Of a stretch of DNA of 64,000 nt, positions 42,955 through 54,996 are shown piece by piece. A program made the position numbers and the translations under genes. This stretch comes from Anas platyrhynchos (lineage: Eukaryota > Chordata > Aves > Anseriformes > Anatidae). The notes under the pieces are model-generated. The model was not told the DNA's origin, made no database searches, and was given only the letters and a program-made list of their open reading frames with translations. Numbering within the stretch: position 1 is the first letter of the stretch; every line of letters starts with the position of its first letter. The stretch spans positions 2,794,501 through 2,858,500 of the forward strand of contig NC_092617.1 in assembly GCF_047663525.1 (NCBI RefSeq), in the 5' to 3' direction.

Positions 42955-43896
42955 TTAACAACACTGATGCTTAAGAAGCACATATAGAAACAATTTCCTC
43001 ACTGCAACTTTGAGCTGCTGGTTCCTCATGCTGTAAATGATGGGGTTCACTGCTGGAGGTACCACTGAGTACAAAAGTGACACCACCAAGTCCAGAGATG
43101 GGGAAGATATAGAAGCGGGCTTCAAGTAGGCAAACATGGAAGTGCTAAGAAAGAGGAAGACCACGGCCAGGTGAGGGAGGCACGTGGAAAAGGCTTTGTG
43201 CCGGCCCTGAGAAGAGGGCATCCTCAGCACAGCCCTGAAGATCTGCACATAGGACACCACAATGAAAACAAAACAACCAAATGATAAAGAAACACTAAAC
43301 ACAAGGATGCCAGTTTCCCTGAGATAAGAATCTGAACAGGAGAGCTTGAGGATCTGGGGGATTTCACAGAAGAACTGGCCCACAGCATTGCCATGGCAGA
43401 GGGGCAGGGAAAATGTGTTGGCCGTGTGCAGGACAGCATTGAGAAAGCCACTGCCCCAGGCAGCTGCTGCCATCTGGGCACAAGCTCTGCTGCCCAGGAG
43501 GCTCCCGTAGTGCAAGGGCTTGCAGATGGCAACGTAGCGGTCGTACGCCATGATGGTGAGAAGGTAATACTCCGATGACATCAACAAGACAAAGAGAAAG
43601 ACCTGTGTAGTACATCCTTGATGGGAGATGGCCCTGGTGTCCCAGAGGGCATTGGCCATGGCTTTGGGCAGAGTGCTGGAGATGCAGCCCAGGTCGAGGA
43701 GGGCGAGGTTGAGGAGGAAGAAGTACATGGGGGTGTGGAGGCGGTGGTGGCAGGCTACGGCGCTGAGGATGAGGCCGTTGCCCAGGAGGGCAGCCAGGTA
43801 GATGCCCAGGAAGAGCGTAAAGTGCAGGAGCTGCAGCTTGCGCGTGTCTGCGAATGCCAGCAGGAGGAACTCGCTCACAGAGCTGCTGTTGGGCAT
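42955..43896 (-). CDS. OR-5, OR14-type olfactory receptor
   Basis: Intact 313-aa class II odorant receptor. Asn3 glycosylation site, TM1 about 24-48, LHTPMYFFLLN, Cys95, DRY in MAYDRYVAICKPLHY, Cys177 and NPIIYSMRN all present. Deviations from the cluster consensus: ADTRKL for ADTREL, SHQGCTTQV for SYQGCAAQV before TM3, GNAVGQFF for GNAVDQFF in EC2, and LKPAS for LKPPS after TM6. TM3 (LFVLLMSSEYYLL) is again the most distinctive part. A likely splice acceptor lies at 43920-43921 (minus, cttccttgagcag). The 5' flank is shared with OR-7. Expected to be functional. Confidence 0.96.
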   Translation of the reverse strand: MPNSSSVSEFLLLAFADTRKLQLLHFTLFLGIYLAALLGNGLILSAVACHHRLHTPMYFFLLNLALLDLGCISSTLPKAMANALWDTRAISHQGCTTQVFLFVLLMSSEYYLLTIMAYDRYVAICKPLHYGSLLGSRACAQMAAAAWGSGFLNAVLHTANTFSLPLCHGNAVGQFFCEIPQILKLSCSDSYLRETGILVFSVSLSFGCFVFIVVSYVQIFRAVLRMPSSQGRHKAFSTCLPHLAVVFLFLSTSMFAYLKPASISSPSLDLVVSLLYSVVPPAVNPIIYSMRNQQLKVAVRKLFLYVLLKHQCC

Positions 43897-43989
43897 TTGG
43901 TAGTTCTGGCCATGGGTTACTGCTCAAGGAAGAAAAAATCTTTAATAAATAAGAAGACATACCTGAGATAAACTTCTTCCATTTCTTGC

Positions 43990-45730
43990 ATAACTGCCCT
44001 GAAAACTCTTTCAGTCAGGCTTTTAGCAGGGCCCTTTCATGTGGTCTACTTCATGCTGCCTTAGGGTGTCCCTGGGAGCAGGTGACCCTGATCTGAGTAA
44101 GAAAGGAGTCAGTCCTGCCCCACAACCAGAGGTAAAGAGGAAGATGGGGTACTCTCAGATTCAATCATCTGATTATAAAGAGCTTTTCAATATTGTTGCT
44201 CCCAGTTTACCCAACTGCAGAACAGAGCTGTGGGAATTTATTTTTGCATTTTGTACCGATCTGCTCACCCTGCTCTGTTTTCTAAGGCATTTCAAGTGAA
44301 AACCTGTCGATCCTCAGACAAAAGAGGATGGTTCCTTTGGTGCTGAGTTTCATTTAGAGACGACAGCCACGGTTAAGCTCATTTGGCCTGTGCTGGCATT
44401 TCCTGAGCTACAGAACTATTGGACTCATAGGTTCATAGAGACATGGAGTCATAGAATATCCCAGCTTGGAAGGGGCCCACAAGGCTATTCAAATCCCACC
44501 CCTGAATCTGTACGTGAAAACCCCCAAATTGGTCTATATATCTGAGGGGGTTGCCCAAATATTTCTTAAATTCTGGCAGCCTCAGTGTTGTGACCACTTC
44601 CCTGTGCTGCCTGTTCCAGTACCTAAGAAACCACGACACTGCTGAGGGCAGAGGAATCCAGGCACAAAGTGCAGATCTCCAGAACTCTCACCCTGTCCCC
44701 GTACTCCCCTTCCCCCAAGCACACCAAGGGCTCACCCCACGGGCATGTGAAACCCCCATCCCCAGCCAGCCTGGGAACAAGACCAGCAGCAGCACGGCCA
44801 GCTGGAGAAGCCAGGAGGAATGCCAGCGTGCTGCTGCCAGGGGAGGCAAGGCCAGGGAGGGACAGACGGACACTCAGCAGACCCTCCTGTGCTGCAGCTC
44901 TGCCTGCAGAGGACACAGCTCCTTATCATTGTAAATGCTGTTTGCTCTGCTTTAGCCTGCAGACACCTCCCAAAGACAGGGGGTATCAGAGCTTTTGTAG
45001 CTCCTAAAGATAAGCTAGGATAAAACCTGAGAGGACCACATTATGATGATGCTGGTGCAGTCCATGAGATGATGTTTGGGAAGGTACTTTACAAATTTGA
45101 TCACCGAGTTATTGATTTCTCAATGCAATGCTCCAGGAGTCTCAGTCTCCTGTACAATCCTGAAAATGAAACCTGCTTCCTGTCCACTGCAGCAGTCTGC
45201 AAGCACAGACTGCAGAAAAAGTCTTCCCCTTCACATAAGCCAAGCCTTGATGTTCCTCTTGAATTGCCCCTCATAATGCCATTATCTAAAGCACTGCAGA
45301 AACAGAGAGACCAACCCTGACAGATGTTATCAGCCATCGGATGTTCCAGCTGTAGAAAACCCCTCTGGCAACCCCACCTGCAGTGCCCTGCTGCCAGAGC
45401 CTCACGGTGTCAAGAGCCTGCAGATGTGTCCTGCCACACGCTGCCCTCTGTTGTTGCGCTCCTCAGTGCCTCCAAGCCCTCTCTCCTTGTCTCCTCTCTG
45501 TGTGCCAGCTGCGGTCAGAGCCTCCAGCCCTACTGCGCTGTGCAGAGGAGCTGCTCCTGGGCACAGCTGTCTCTCTTCAGTGCTTGCCAGGAGCTCCCCT
45601 TTGGCCCAGGAGCCCGGCCCAGCTCAGCAGCACAGCACCCGACCATGGCATCGCTTGCTCTGTGCCCTTGGGCTCCCTCGAGGTGTCCCCAAGGCCTCAG
45701 GGCTGACAGCTCCCCAAGGCAGCAGGGTCT
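43990..45730 (-). repeat. OR-5 5' flank, paralog of the OR-7 5' flank
   Basis: Colinear in the same orientation with 62100-64000. 44640-45730 matches 62980-64000 closely, and an old CR1 tail is shared. Both copies lie upstream of minus-strand receptors, so receptor and flank were duplicated as a unit. Promoter and first exon probably lie here, but I cannot place them. No conserved ORF. Confidence 0.8.
44425..44640 (-). mobile_element. Old CR1 3' end
   Basis: catagaatatcccagcttggaagg, then the CR1 3'-UTR-like sequence up to gtgaccacttccctgtgctgcctg. Shared with 62592-62780, so it predates the OR-5/OR-7 flank duplication. Confidence 0.8.
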
Positions 45731-46510
45731 CTGCTGGGGTGTGCTGATTGAGGCAGACTGAATTCATCACTGTCTTCTCCTTGATGAATTTGGGAGAGAC
45801 TGATTTTATGCTATTATAGTTTGATTGTCAAACATGAGTACAAATATTTCCCTCCCTTAACTCCTATTTTGGAGGAATGAAATGCCAGCCTTAAAGCTAG
45901 CTCTCTAACCAAACTTAAACTAAAAGCCTCAAAACTTGTCCTTATCCCAGAACCTGAGCAGGCATCTTGAGCAGAACACTAATCCCTCACTCAGAGCCTT
46001 TGCTATTCCCTTAACCCTGGATGGTGACCTCTAATTCCTAAGCATTAACCTGATCATCTAACCCCCAAAGCCCCCCACCATGCACACAGCACATCTCAGC
46101 TTCAACCCCACTCCTACCCCTAACTTCAGCTGCTTGTCCCCTTGGGGCATGGCAGGGACTGTGACGTCCTGCAGCAGTCCCATGGCATTGGAAGAGGCAT
46201 GTGAGGTGACAGGTATCTGATCAGATCAGAGGCCACAAGGAGAAGCTAGCTGGGAATGCTGGGATGAGGTCAGGTGTGCCTCAGGATGTGCTGGGCCTGC
46301 AGGAGGCACATGGCTGTGACAAAGGCTGGGAGGTCACTTCTGTCTCTGGAGCTGACAGACCAGCAGCAGGAATGTGGCACAGATAGGGACCATAAAGGGC
46401 AGAAGCATGCTCAAGGCATTGAAGAAGATGGTGAGGCACCTTCTGTTCTGGTCAGGTGAGAGACCACAGGAAGGCTGATGGGATGGGAGTATGGTTGAGG
46501 TATAGTTCGT
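45731..46510. repeat. Diverged LCR-1-like sequence
   Basis: 45930-46130 has the CCCTAA-like words and 46290-46400 the gaggtcacttctgtctctg block typical of LCR-1, at lower similarity than the main copies. No gene seen. Confidence 0.45.
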
Positions 46511-47830
46511 GAGACCATAGAATCTGAGAATGGCTCCTGTTGGAAGGGACCTTAAAGGTCATCTAGTTCCAACCCCCAGTCATTAACAGGGATGTCATTA
46601 GCAGGGATGCCTCCTATGAGATCAGATTGCCCAGGGCCTCACATAACCTGCACTTGTTCAGCTCCAGGGATGGGGCACCTCTAAGATCTCTCGGCAACCT
46701 GTTCCAGTACCTCACTACCCACTAATTGAAGAAATTTTCTCCTCAGCTCTAAACTAAATCTTCCCTCTTTTAGCTTAAAACCATTCCCCCTTGTCCTATC
46801 ATTATCTGAGTGAGGAAAGAGTCACTCTCCATCTTGTCATAAGCCCCTTTTAATATTGAAAAGCCACAAAGAGGTCACCCCTGAGCCTTCTTTTCTCCAG
46901 GCTGAAGAGCCCCAGCTCCATTGAGCACCACGCTCTGGGTGTGACCTTCAAGCTAACTCCTTATCCAATGAATGGTACACCGAACAAATACATATCTCTC
47001 CAATTTGGAGACAAGGATGTCATGTGGGACAGTGTCAATGGTCTTACAGAAGTCCAAGTAGATGACATAGGCCGGTCTTCTCTTGTTGTCTGATGTGGTC
47101 ACTCCATCGTAGAAAGCCAGCACATTGGTCAGGCGAGATTTACCCTTTGGTGAAGCCATGCTGGCTGTCTGAGATCACCTCTTTGTCTTGCATGTGCCTT
47201 GACATCGATTCCAGGAGGATCTTTTCCATGATCTTTTGAGGCACAGAGGTGAGTCTCACCATTCGGTAGTTCCATGGGTTCTCATTTTTACCCTTTTTAA
47301 GAATTGGAGTGATGTTTCCTTTTTCCAGTCACCAGGGACTTCACCCGACTGCCAGGACTCTTCAAATATGATGGAGAGAGGCTTGGAAACTACATCAGGC
47401 AGTTCCCTGAGGACCCTGGAATGCAAGTCATCAGGCCCAATAGACTTGTACTTGTTGAGTTTCTTCAGGTGGTCTCAAACCTACTCTTCACTTACAGTAG
47501 GCGGAAAATTGAACCCCCAGCCTCCATCTATGAGTTCAGGGAATGAAAGACTTGGGAAGCCTGACTGGCAGGGAAGACTGAAGAAAAGATGTTGTTGAGT
47601 CCCTCAGCCTTCTGCATGTCTGTCATTATCAGTTTACCCTTCTCATCCATCAGAAGAGGGTACACTCTCCTTGGCCTTTCTTTTCTGAACGATGTATCTA
47701 CAGAATCTTGTCCTGTTATTGTTTTCATCCCCTGTTAAGCTCAGTTCCATCCGTGCCTTAGCTTTCCTTATCCTATCCTTCCACATCTGAAACTGAAACT
47801 TGTGAGAGAGCCTGAGAAAAGTAGCCCTGG
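46511..47830 (-). mobile_element. CR1 LINE with 3' end and RT
   Basis: Left end is a CR1 3' terminus (catagaatctgagaatgg... aaggtcatctagttcc). RT follows on the minus strand: [16 protein letters not shown] at about 47060, then frameshifted pieces up to about 47830. Colinear with 19205-20035 but retains the 3' end lost there. Confidence 0.88.
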
Positions 47831-49215
47831 ATCCACAGAAGCCATTTGGGAAACAAAACTTGTAGGTTGGAAGCATGATTTTGTGGAGGTGCAGAGCTGA
47901 TGGGCACATTGCGCAGGATGCGCCTAAAGATCTTTGTGTCCTTTTCCCTCCTGACTACAATGCCACTTCATTCTCAGGAATGGAGGACACAACAGAGGTG
48001 AGACAGATACACTGAGATCACAGAATCACAGAATCACAGAATTTCTAGGTTGGAAGAGACCTCAAGATCATCGAGTCCAACCTCTGACCTAACACTAATA
48101 GTCCCCACTAAATGGAGGTGGTAAATGTCATCAGAAAGCTGATCCCAGTAAGATATGGGGAGGTCAGAAGCAGCCTGGACAAGAGACATGTGAGATTATG
48201 GGGTGGTAAGAGGAGCATGGCCAGCACAAATTAATGATTTCATAGAGGTAAGAACATTCATGCAATGCCAATGCTGTAGTAAGACTGACTTAAAACAGTA
48301 ATGTATGTCCTTTACCTTACTGGGAACAGTGATTTTAATCCCTAAACCTAAATGCTACTACAACACTCTGAAAGGAATCAATTTTCTCTCTTGATAACCA
48401 TAATGCCTTCACCTAACACTAACATTAAAATGCTCTATTTAACCCTAAACTCCTTGGCAGACGTAAAACACCCGTAAACCACGGAGCTTGTCCATACCTC
48501 AACCACAGATGTGACAGCATAAGCAGAACACCAAACAATCCCACTAAAACTTTGCTTAATCTCTAACCCAGAAAGCAAAAAGAGATACCGAGGGGGCTAG
48601 AGAAAGCTCAGCTCTGCCTCAGGATCTCCTGCCCCAGCAGGAGGAATGTGACTTTGGCAGGGACTGTGAGGTCACTTCTGTCTCTGCACTTGATAGGGCA
48701 GCAGCAGGAACGTGTCACAGAAAGGGACTGGGAGGTCATTTGTGTCTGGAGGTGGCAGGTCAACCTTGCCTTCTCCCTGGGATCTGCACTTTTGGGCTGA
48801 CATCTGGCAGTGGCCCTGCTAGGCCAGCAGAAGGCACCTGCCTGGCATGCTGACTGGGGGATCCCCTCTGCCTCCAGAGCCAGGAGGACCCAGGCAGAAA
48901 GAAGGGCCCCAGATGGGTTGTCCTGTCCCTTCTGCTTGAGTCCATGACTGCACAGCAGCAGGCACAAGGCTTGGCTATGTCTAGCCAAGAAGCTGCAAGG
49001 CCAGCAGCAGGCCCCTGGCTTGGAAGCTGCTGCTGAGGTGACTTGTGTCTGGTTGGCTGAGAGGCCGCAAGGAGCCTGCTGGGTTGGGATGCCTACTTCA
49101 GGAGTGGTTTCCTATGTGATGGAGCTTCCTTTCTTAGTAGGAAAGAGCAGGAGAGAAAAAACTGCCACAAATTGTGCAATGGAAGGATGGCACTGGCCAT
49201 GAGGAGGAAGAAACG
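47831..49215 (+). repeat. LCR-1 copy 4
   Basis: Colinear with 20036-21300 including the junction to CR1 on the left. Interrupted by a short CR1 tail at 48016-48118 that copies 2 and 5 lack. Ends at about 49215, where another CR1 piece begins. Confidence 0.78.
48016..48118 (-). mobile_element. CR1 3' tail inserted in LCR-1
   Basis: atcacagaatcacagaatcac repeats followed by ggttggaagagacctcaaga and gtccaacctctgacctaaca. The same place in copies 2 (about 20240) and 5 (about 54505) is uninterrupted, so the insertion followed the LCR-1 duplications. Confidence 0.88.
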
Positions 49216-49235
49216 TCCAGGGGAACAACTGGTCT

Positions 49236-49570
49236 TGCTGATAGTAACAGAGGCAAAGAAGGCATTAAGTGTCTCAGCCTTTACAGCATCCCTTGTCACT
49301 GGGTTTTCCCCCCAAAATCCAATAAATGATTATGATTCTCCCTAATCCTCCTTCATTTAAACTATTAATGTCATTTTTATTTTATTTAATTTTTATTTTA
49401 TTTTATTTTATTTTATTTTATTTTATTTTATTTTATTTTATTTTATTTTATTTTTTAATTTTTATTTATTTATTTATTTATTTTAATTATCTTTGACAGT
49501 AATAGATGGATTGAGGTCCAGCTGGGCTTTGGCCCTTCTAATTTTGACCTGCACAGCCCCATAAAATTCA
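49236..49570 (-). mobile_element. CR1 fragment split by (ATTTT)n
   Basis: 49245-49310 matches the CR1 linker (minus: [12 protein letters not shown]). 49485-49570 (tctttgacag... cagctgggctttggcccttctaat) also fits upstream CR1 linker sequence. An AT pentanucleotide tract lies between them. Confidence 0.7.
49378..49482. repeat. (ATTTT)n microsatellite
   Basis: About twenty ATTTT units with ATTT units at the right end, inside a CR1 fragment. Confidence 0.95.
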
Positions 49571-49679
49571 GGACACAGCTCCAGACAAACTGACAGCATG
49601 CATGAGAAGAAAGCTCAGCGAATGTGGAACCTGGCAGCCTTCCATCCCCTGCCCTTGAGTGACTGTGCTGCAATTCCAT

Positions 49680-51918
49680 TCAACTGGTTACTCCTGAATT
49701 ATCCAAATTTCCCTGCAACTCTTGCTGCTGCTGCTGTCTAGTCAGAGATAACACAATCACAGGAAGGTTGAACTGTCTGCCTGCTGACATTAACAGCTGA
49801 TAGAATGGAGCATCACTGTGGGTGAACCTTGAGAATCTGCAGGATTGTGACTTCAGAAAACTCTTGACTTTCACATGGAGAAGAGCCCAGTCCTGTACCA
49901 GAGGGAGAGAAACCCCACCCATCAGGGCAGACTGGGACCCTGCTGAGTGAGTAGTGGCCAGGAGGAGGAGGCCCTGGGCACCACGAGGGATGCCATACGA
50001 GCAGTGGTGCCTCCTCACGAGGAACCAGGCCAGCTTCCTACAGAGCTGCCTTACGAGGAGCATGGCCACCAAGAAGATCTGAGTTATCAGACTCAGCTCG
50101 GATCTGCTGTGACACCACGCGGACAAGGGTCTGCAGCCAGCAGTGAACAATGTGCAGTTATGGGAGTCCTTTTAAGAGCCAGGTTTAGAAAGAATAGGGG
50201 TCTGTGGAAAAGTTGAAAGTCCCAACAGGACCCAGGTCTTTGTGTCCATGGCTATGGCTGTTTTCTCTGTCACTGAGGCCTTTGAGGAGACAGCTGATCG
50301 TTAAAGCACCAGGGCCTCATTGCCTCCTCACCCCCACCCATGAACCAGGCAGGGGTCGTACCATTCTCCTGCACTTGGCCATGCAAATCCCCATCTTCCC
50401 GTGTCCCAGGAAGAGCCCTGAGCAAGGTGTGGAGGGAAAGGATCTCCCTTCCTTGAGTAGGGAGTCCAGGCCTGGCCCTTGTGCTTGGTGACACACATCC
50501 AGTTTTCCTACACATCAGTGTCACCTTCACATTGCCTTTGTCTCCTTGTCCTCACTGCCTCCAGGGTTCTGCTCTAACGAGCTCCAAGGGAGGCTGTGTC
50601 AGTGCTGGCCCTCAGGGGGACACTGCAGGAAACTTGCCTCTGACTTGCACTTCTGGAGAGATGTCTTCAATTGTCTCTGAGTGCCTGAGATTCGTGGGCT
50701 CATCAGCCAAGCCCCCAGAGGGGTGATTGCAGTGCCTTGGGCTGGTGCTGTGCTGCTGAGCTGGGCCAGGCTCATGGGACAGAGAAAACATTTTAGAAAG
50801 TCCCATGAAGCAGAGAGACAGCTGTGCCCAGGAGAAGCTCCTCTGCACAGCACAGCAGGGCTGGGGGCTCTGACTGCAGCTGGCATGGGGAGAGGAGAGA
50901 AGGAGAGAGGGCTTGGAGGCAGTGGGAGGATGCTGAGAGCTGCCTGCAGGAGAAATGTGCACAGCCCTTGACAAGGTAAGGGTCTGGCCTCAGGGCCATG
51001 CAGCTGCAGGTCCTGGAAGGGTCTCCTGCTGGGTCTTGTTTCTGGGAGGGCAGTGGGCAATGCAGTAGGCTTTGAGAGTCCTGCTGGGTTGCAGTGCGAG
51101 GTGAGGAAGTCTGGCAGAAGCCCCATGGAGTGTCATAACCAAGCTGCCCTTTTTAGCCAAGAGTTGGTGTCCAGGTCTCCTTCAGACACTGCAGGGGATG
51201 CAGATTAGATATTGGTGCACCACAGATTACTAATATCCAGCTCTGTCCGTGGGGCATTGTCCTGGGCTGCACGCTTCTCTCCCGCAGGTTGCAGCTCTCT
51301 GCTGGCATCCTTGTGTTATCCAGATACCTCAAGGAGAAGACACCTCTGTATAAAACCATGTCTGTGCTGCTGGATGGCTGTCTGTGGGCAGCTGGAATGA
51401 GGCCTCTGCAGCCTTTGCGAAGAGGGAAAAGCTGAGATCCTGCTCATGCACCTGGAGATAAGGTGCGGATTCTGTCCATTTGCACTGGGGTTGGGGCTTC
51501 TTTGCTTTAAGCTGTCTCCACTTCTTTGGAAACACAAGAGTGTGATTGTTATACAATGCATAAGAAAATCTGACTTGCTCTACAGTGTGGTTGGAGGTGT
51601 TCTTTGCAACAACCCTGCAAAGTTCATGGATCTCGTAAGTGGACTAAACTTGAGTTTCCCCCTTGTTCCTGCTTTCTGACTGCTACACAGAAGGAAGGAC
51701 ACCTCTAAAGTCCCCAGCAATCCATGCTTGCAGTGCCAGTCTCACCCAGCATCAGCTGGGACTCAAGCGATAGAGCTGCAGAAAGCTCCTTTTGCAAAGA
51801 GAGAGGCTTAAGATGAGAGTGCTCTAAGGCTTGCAGTAGGTTTTCCTCAGAGAATTGTCTTCTAAAATTTTTTTCTGCCTTCTCCTTCTCTACAGACAAC
51901 AGTGCTCAATGTCAGAAA
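49680..51918 (+). repeat. OR-6 5' flank, duplicated unit
   Basis: 49680-50960 is the inverted copy of 28640-29960, and 50500-51918 is the inverted copy of the OR-2 5' flank. The proximal end carries the pyrimidine tract ctgccttctccttctctacag with AG at 51894-51895, a likely splice acceptor. Promoter elements were not identified. Confidence 0.8.
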
Positions 51919-52854
51919 ATGCCCAACGTCAGCTCAGTGAGTAATTTCCTGCTGCTGGCATTCACAGACACGCACGAGCTGCAGCTCCTGCACTTCGCAC
52001 TCTTCCTGGGCATCTACCTGGCTGCCCTCCTGGGCAACGGCCTCATCCTCACCGCCATAGTCTGCGACCACCGCCTGCACACCCCCATGTACTTCTTCCT
52101 CCTCAACCTCGCCCTCCTGGACCTGGGCTGCATCTCCACCACTCTGCCCAAAGCCATGGCCAATGCCCTCTGGGACACCAGGGCCATCTCCTATCAAGGA
52201 TGTGCTGCACAGGTCTTTCTCTTTGTCTTCTTTATCACAGCAGAGTATTCCATTCTCACTGTCATGGCCTATGACCGCTACGTTGCCATCTGTAAGCCCC
52301 TGCACTACGGGAGCCTCCTGGGCAGCAGAGCTTGTGCCCAGATGGCAGCAGCTGCCTGGGGCAGTGGCTTTCTCAATGCTGTCCTGCACATGACCACTAC
52401 ATTTTCCCTGCCCCTCTGCTAAGGCAATGCTGTGGACCAGTTCTTCTGTGAGATCCCCCACATCCTCAGGCTCTCTTGCTTAGATGCCTACCTCAGGGAA
52501 GTTGGATTTATTGCATTTAGCTTTTGTTTAGTTGTTGGTTGCTTTGTTTTCATTGTGGTGTCCTATGTGCAGATCTTCAGGGCAGTGCTGAGGATGCCCT
52601 CTGAGCAGGGCCAGCACAAAGCCTTTTCCACGTGCCTCCCTCACCCGGCTGTGGTCTCCCTGTTTGTCAGCACTATCATGTTTGCCTACCTGAAGCCCCC
52701 CCCATTCTCCTCCCCATCCCTGGACCTTGCAGTATCTTTTCTGTATTCCATGTTACCTCCAGCACTGAACCCCCTCATTTACAGCATGAGGAACCAGGAG
52801 CTCAAGGATGCACTGAGGAAATCGTTTGAATACATATTTCTTAAGAAACTATAA
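51919..52854 (+). pseudogene. OR-6, OR14-type olfactory receptor with one in-frame stop
   Basis: Colinear with the 311-aa receptors over its whole length in one frame, but codon 168 is TAA (52420-52422) where the paralogs have CAA, CAC or CGA-type codons (Gln, His or Arg after LPLC in EC2). A single C-to-T change from CAA explains it. Otherwise every landmark is present: the Asn3-Val-Ser site, Cys95, MAYDRYVAICKPLHY, FFCE, SYVQIF and NPLIYSMRN. The protein would end before TM5 and could not signal. The absence of any other lesion points to very recent loss, an allele still segregating, or a base-call error. Flanks are shared with OR-2. Confidence 0.94.
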
Positions 52855-53055
52855 TGTGCCTTTACATTCCGAGTTTATCTCAGAAACAGATAGGAAAGTA
52901 ATTTGGTATTATTTTTCTTGATAAATATGTTCTCCAAGTTTGTGGAGTCGGTTTATATAATGTCATTGTTAGCCTCCTACCTGTTCATTTATCTCTTTAC
53001 TTTTCCTAATCATCTCATGCATATGTAAAGCCAGGTTTTCTGTGTACCTATAGAC

Positions 53056-53061
53056 AATAAA
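53056..53061 (+). promoter_or_regulatory. Likely OR-6 poly(A) signal AATAAA
   Basis: In tagacaataaagaag, about 200 bp after the stop, matching OR-4. Confidence 0.6.
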
Positions 53062-53131
53062 GAAGCGAGCAGAAATTTGTAGGTCTCAGCTGCAGTGTAT
53101 TCCCATCACCTGTGAACTAGCAAAGAAGCTA

Positions 53132-53157
53132 TTTAAAAAAAAAAAAAAAAAAAAAAC
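53132..53157. repeat. Poly(A) run
   Basis: About 23 uninterrupted A residues in the OR-6 3' flank. Confidence 0.9.
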
Positions 53158-53194
53158 AAAAGAAAGCTATTTGTGACCGTGATGCTTAACCACT

Positions 53195-53572
53195 TCCTGA
53201 AACAGGGCCTCAATAGACACAGCTGATTTTCAGGAGGACAAATTTTTTTCGTAACGGGAGCCCACCTCTCCCCTCTCCTTCCATTTTCCACCTTTTATTG
53301 CTGAGTGTGACATCATATGGTATGGAATATCTCTGTGGCTGGTTTAGGTTAGCTGCCCTGGTGATGTCCCCTCCCTCTCTCTTGCACACCCGCAGCCTGA
53401 TGGCTTTTTGGGGAGGGGGGATTAGAGGGATTCCTGATGCTATGACAGTACTGTTCAGCAGAAGACAAAACACAACCGTGATACCAGTGCTGTTCTAGCT
53501 ACTCAAGCAGAGCACAGCACTGGGTGGGCTTCTACAGGAAAAGGTAACTCCATCCCAGCCAGACCCAGTACA
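53195..53572 (-). mobile_element. Truncated LTR, TGTACTGGG type
   Basis: Read on the minus strand it starts TGTACTGGGTCTGGCTGGG at 53572 and runs to about 53195, where it is cut. It contains ggtatggaatatctctgtgg, a block shared with the other LTRs here. Related to 36200-36656 by its terminus. Confidence 0.7.
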
Positions 53573-53869
53573 GTCACATAATGAAAACACAGCACCACAG
53601 GGGCTGCTCTGCAGAGACTAAATCCGTCCCAGACAGAGCCAGTGCAGGGCCACACACTGGACAAGAAGGCTCCCTCTGAGCTCTGTGGGGAGTCAGGAAG
53701 GTCCTAATAAGCAGGATGACTGAGGAAGTCCAAGACCTTCTGAACATTGTCTTAGTCCCACCTGGGGGGCAGTGCTGGGCAGTGGGAAGTGCTATGAGAA
53801 AGACCTGTGAGAAGGCAGTGAGAAACAAGGAAATATCACTGCCATTGACCCAGGCCTGAAAAAAATCAC
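53573..53869. other. Nothing recognised
   Basis: Short stretch between an LTR and a duplicated GC-rich block. The right part after the LTR terminus repeats some LTR-like words (agacagagccagtgcagggcc). Confidence 0.4.
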
Positions 53870-54225
53870 TCACTGGCCTCCTCTGTCAGGCCAGCGTGAG
53901 CCCAGGAGACAGCAGTGAATGGAGCCCACAGAGCGTGAGCCTGTCTGAAGTGGACTGAGCAGAGCTCAAGTGCTCTATCTGGTGTGAGCAGGCATAAGGG
54001 AATTCTACAGCCCCAGGGCACGCAGCAGCCCCAGCAAAGGAGCCTGGCGAGTGATTCCTTGCAGCCCTGGGGCAATGTCAGTGGCCCCATGAGCTGGGTC
54101 TGCCTCCCAGCCTGCCCAGCACGGCCCTGCAGAGTGCCCCCATGCCCCAGGCACCACAGCCCCCTAGCTCTGCAGAGCAGCACCTCTGGTTGCCATGTCA
54201 GAGATCTCAGCTTTTGACTAAACTC
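53870..54225. repeat. GC-rich duplicated block (copy 3, reversed)
   Basis: Reverse complement of the first half of 17341-18060 and of 60320-60560. No conserved ORF. Confidence 0.75.
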
Positions 54226-54299
54226 ATACCTCATAGCTGTTTTTAGTTTTCTCCATAGGGGAATCTACTGCCTTTCAGATTCTTGAAGGGAGGTAAATC

Positions 54300-54628
54300 C
54301 TGCACGAAGGCCTGCAAAATGTTACCCTGGATCCATAGGAATCATTCTGGAACCAACACTTGTTTATAGGATGTACACTTTTGTGGAGGCGCAGAGCTGA
54401 TGGGCAGGTGCAGGATGCTCCTACAGAACTTTGTGCCCTTTTCCCTACTGACTACAACACCACTTCTGTCTCAGGAACAGAGTAGCCGGCAGAGTGAGAC
54501 AGATACTCTGAGACCATAAAAGCCATCAGAAAGCTGATCCCAATAAGAAAACCAATATGAGGATGACAGGAGAAGCCTGGCCACCAGAGAAGTGAGATTT
54601 GGGGGAGGGAAGAGGAGCTTGGGAAGCA
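54300..54628 (+). repeat. LCR-1 copy 5, left part
   Basis: Matches 20050-20345 and 47825-48220. Interrupted at 54628 by the LTR element and continues at 56757. Confidence 0.78.
54623..54628 (+). repeat. Target-site duplication, left
   Basis: GAAGCA immediately before the 5' LTR, repeated exactly after the 3' LTR. Confidence 0.9.
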
Positions 54629-54895
54629 TGTGGGTAGTTAGGGTCTGGCGGCCGGAAGATGTCGCGCTGTACGGAAAGGTGGAGCCCCTCCCTTGATGGA
54701 CAGTAGTGTGTGGCCTGTGCTGTAAGCAAGCGGAAGTGATGCTATGGGCCTCGGGTATATAACCCCATGTGACTCGACAATAAACGCCATTTGCCATCCA
54801 CCACATTGGTGTCTGTGAGCCGATGGACCGAGCGGCCTTGGGTTGGTCGCCGTGCCGTTCCTGAACCAGGTTACCACTGCCCCCTGAAGGCAACA
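54629..54895 (+). repeat. 5' LTR of the compact ERV
   Basis: TGTGGGTAG...GGCAACA, 267 bp. TATATAA at 54756-54762 and AATAAA at 54779-54784 give promoter and poly(A) signals in a very short LTR. Confidence 0.95.
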
Positions 54896-54897
54896 AG

Positions 54898-54915
54898 TGG
54901 TGCCGAAACCCGGGA
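54898..54915 (+). promoter_or_regulatory. Primer-binding site, tRNA-Phe
   Basis: TGGTGCCGAAACCCGGGA is complementary to the CCA-tailed 3' end of animal tRNA-Phe. It begins two bases after the LTR, the normal spacing. Confidence 0.9.
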
Positions 54916-54996
54916 AAGCTCCTGGATTCGGGTGAACGGCGGCCGGAGCGGCGGGACCAGCCCATCGGGGAGGAAGCTCCCGGACCAACAAGGAAG

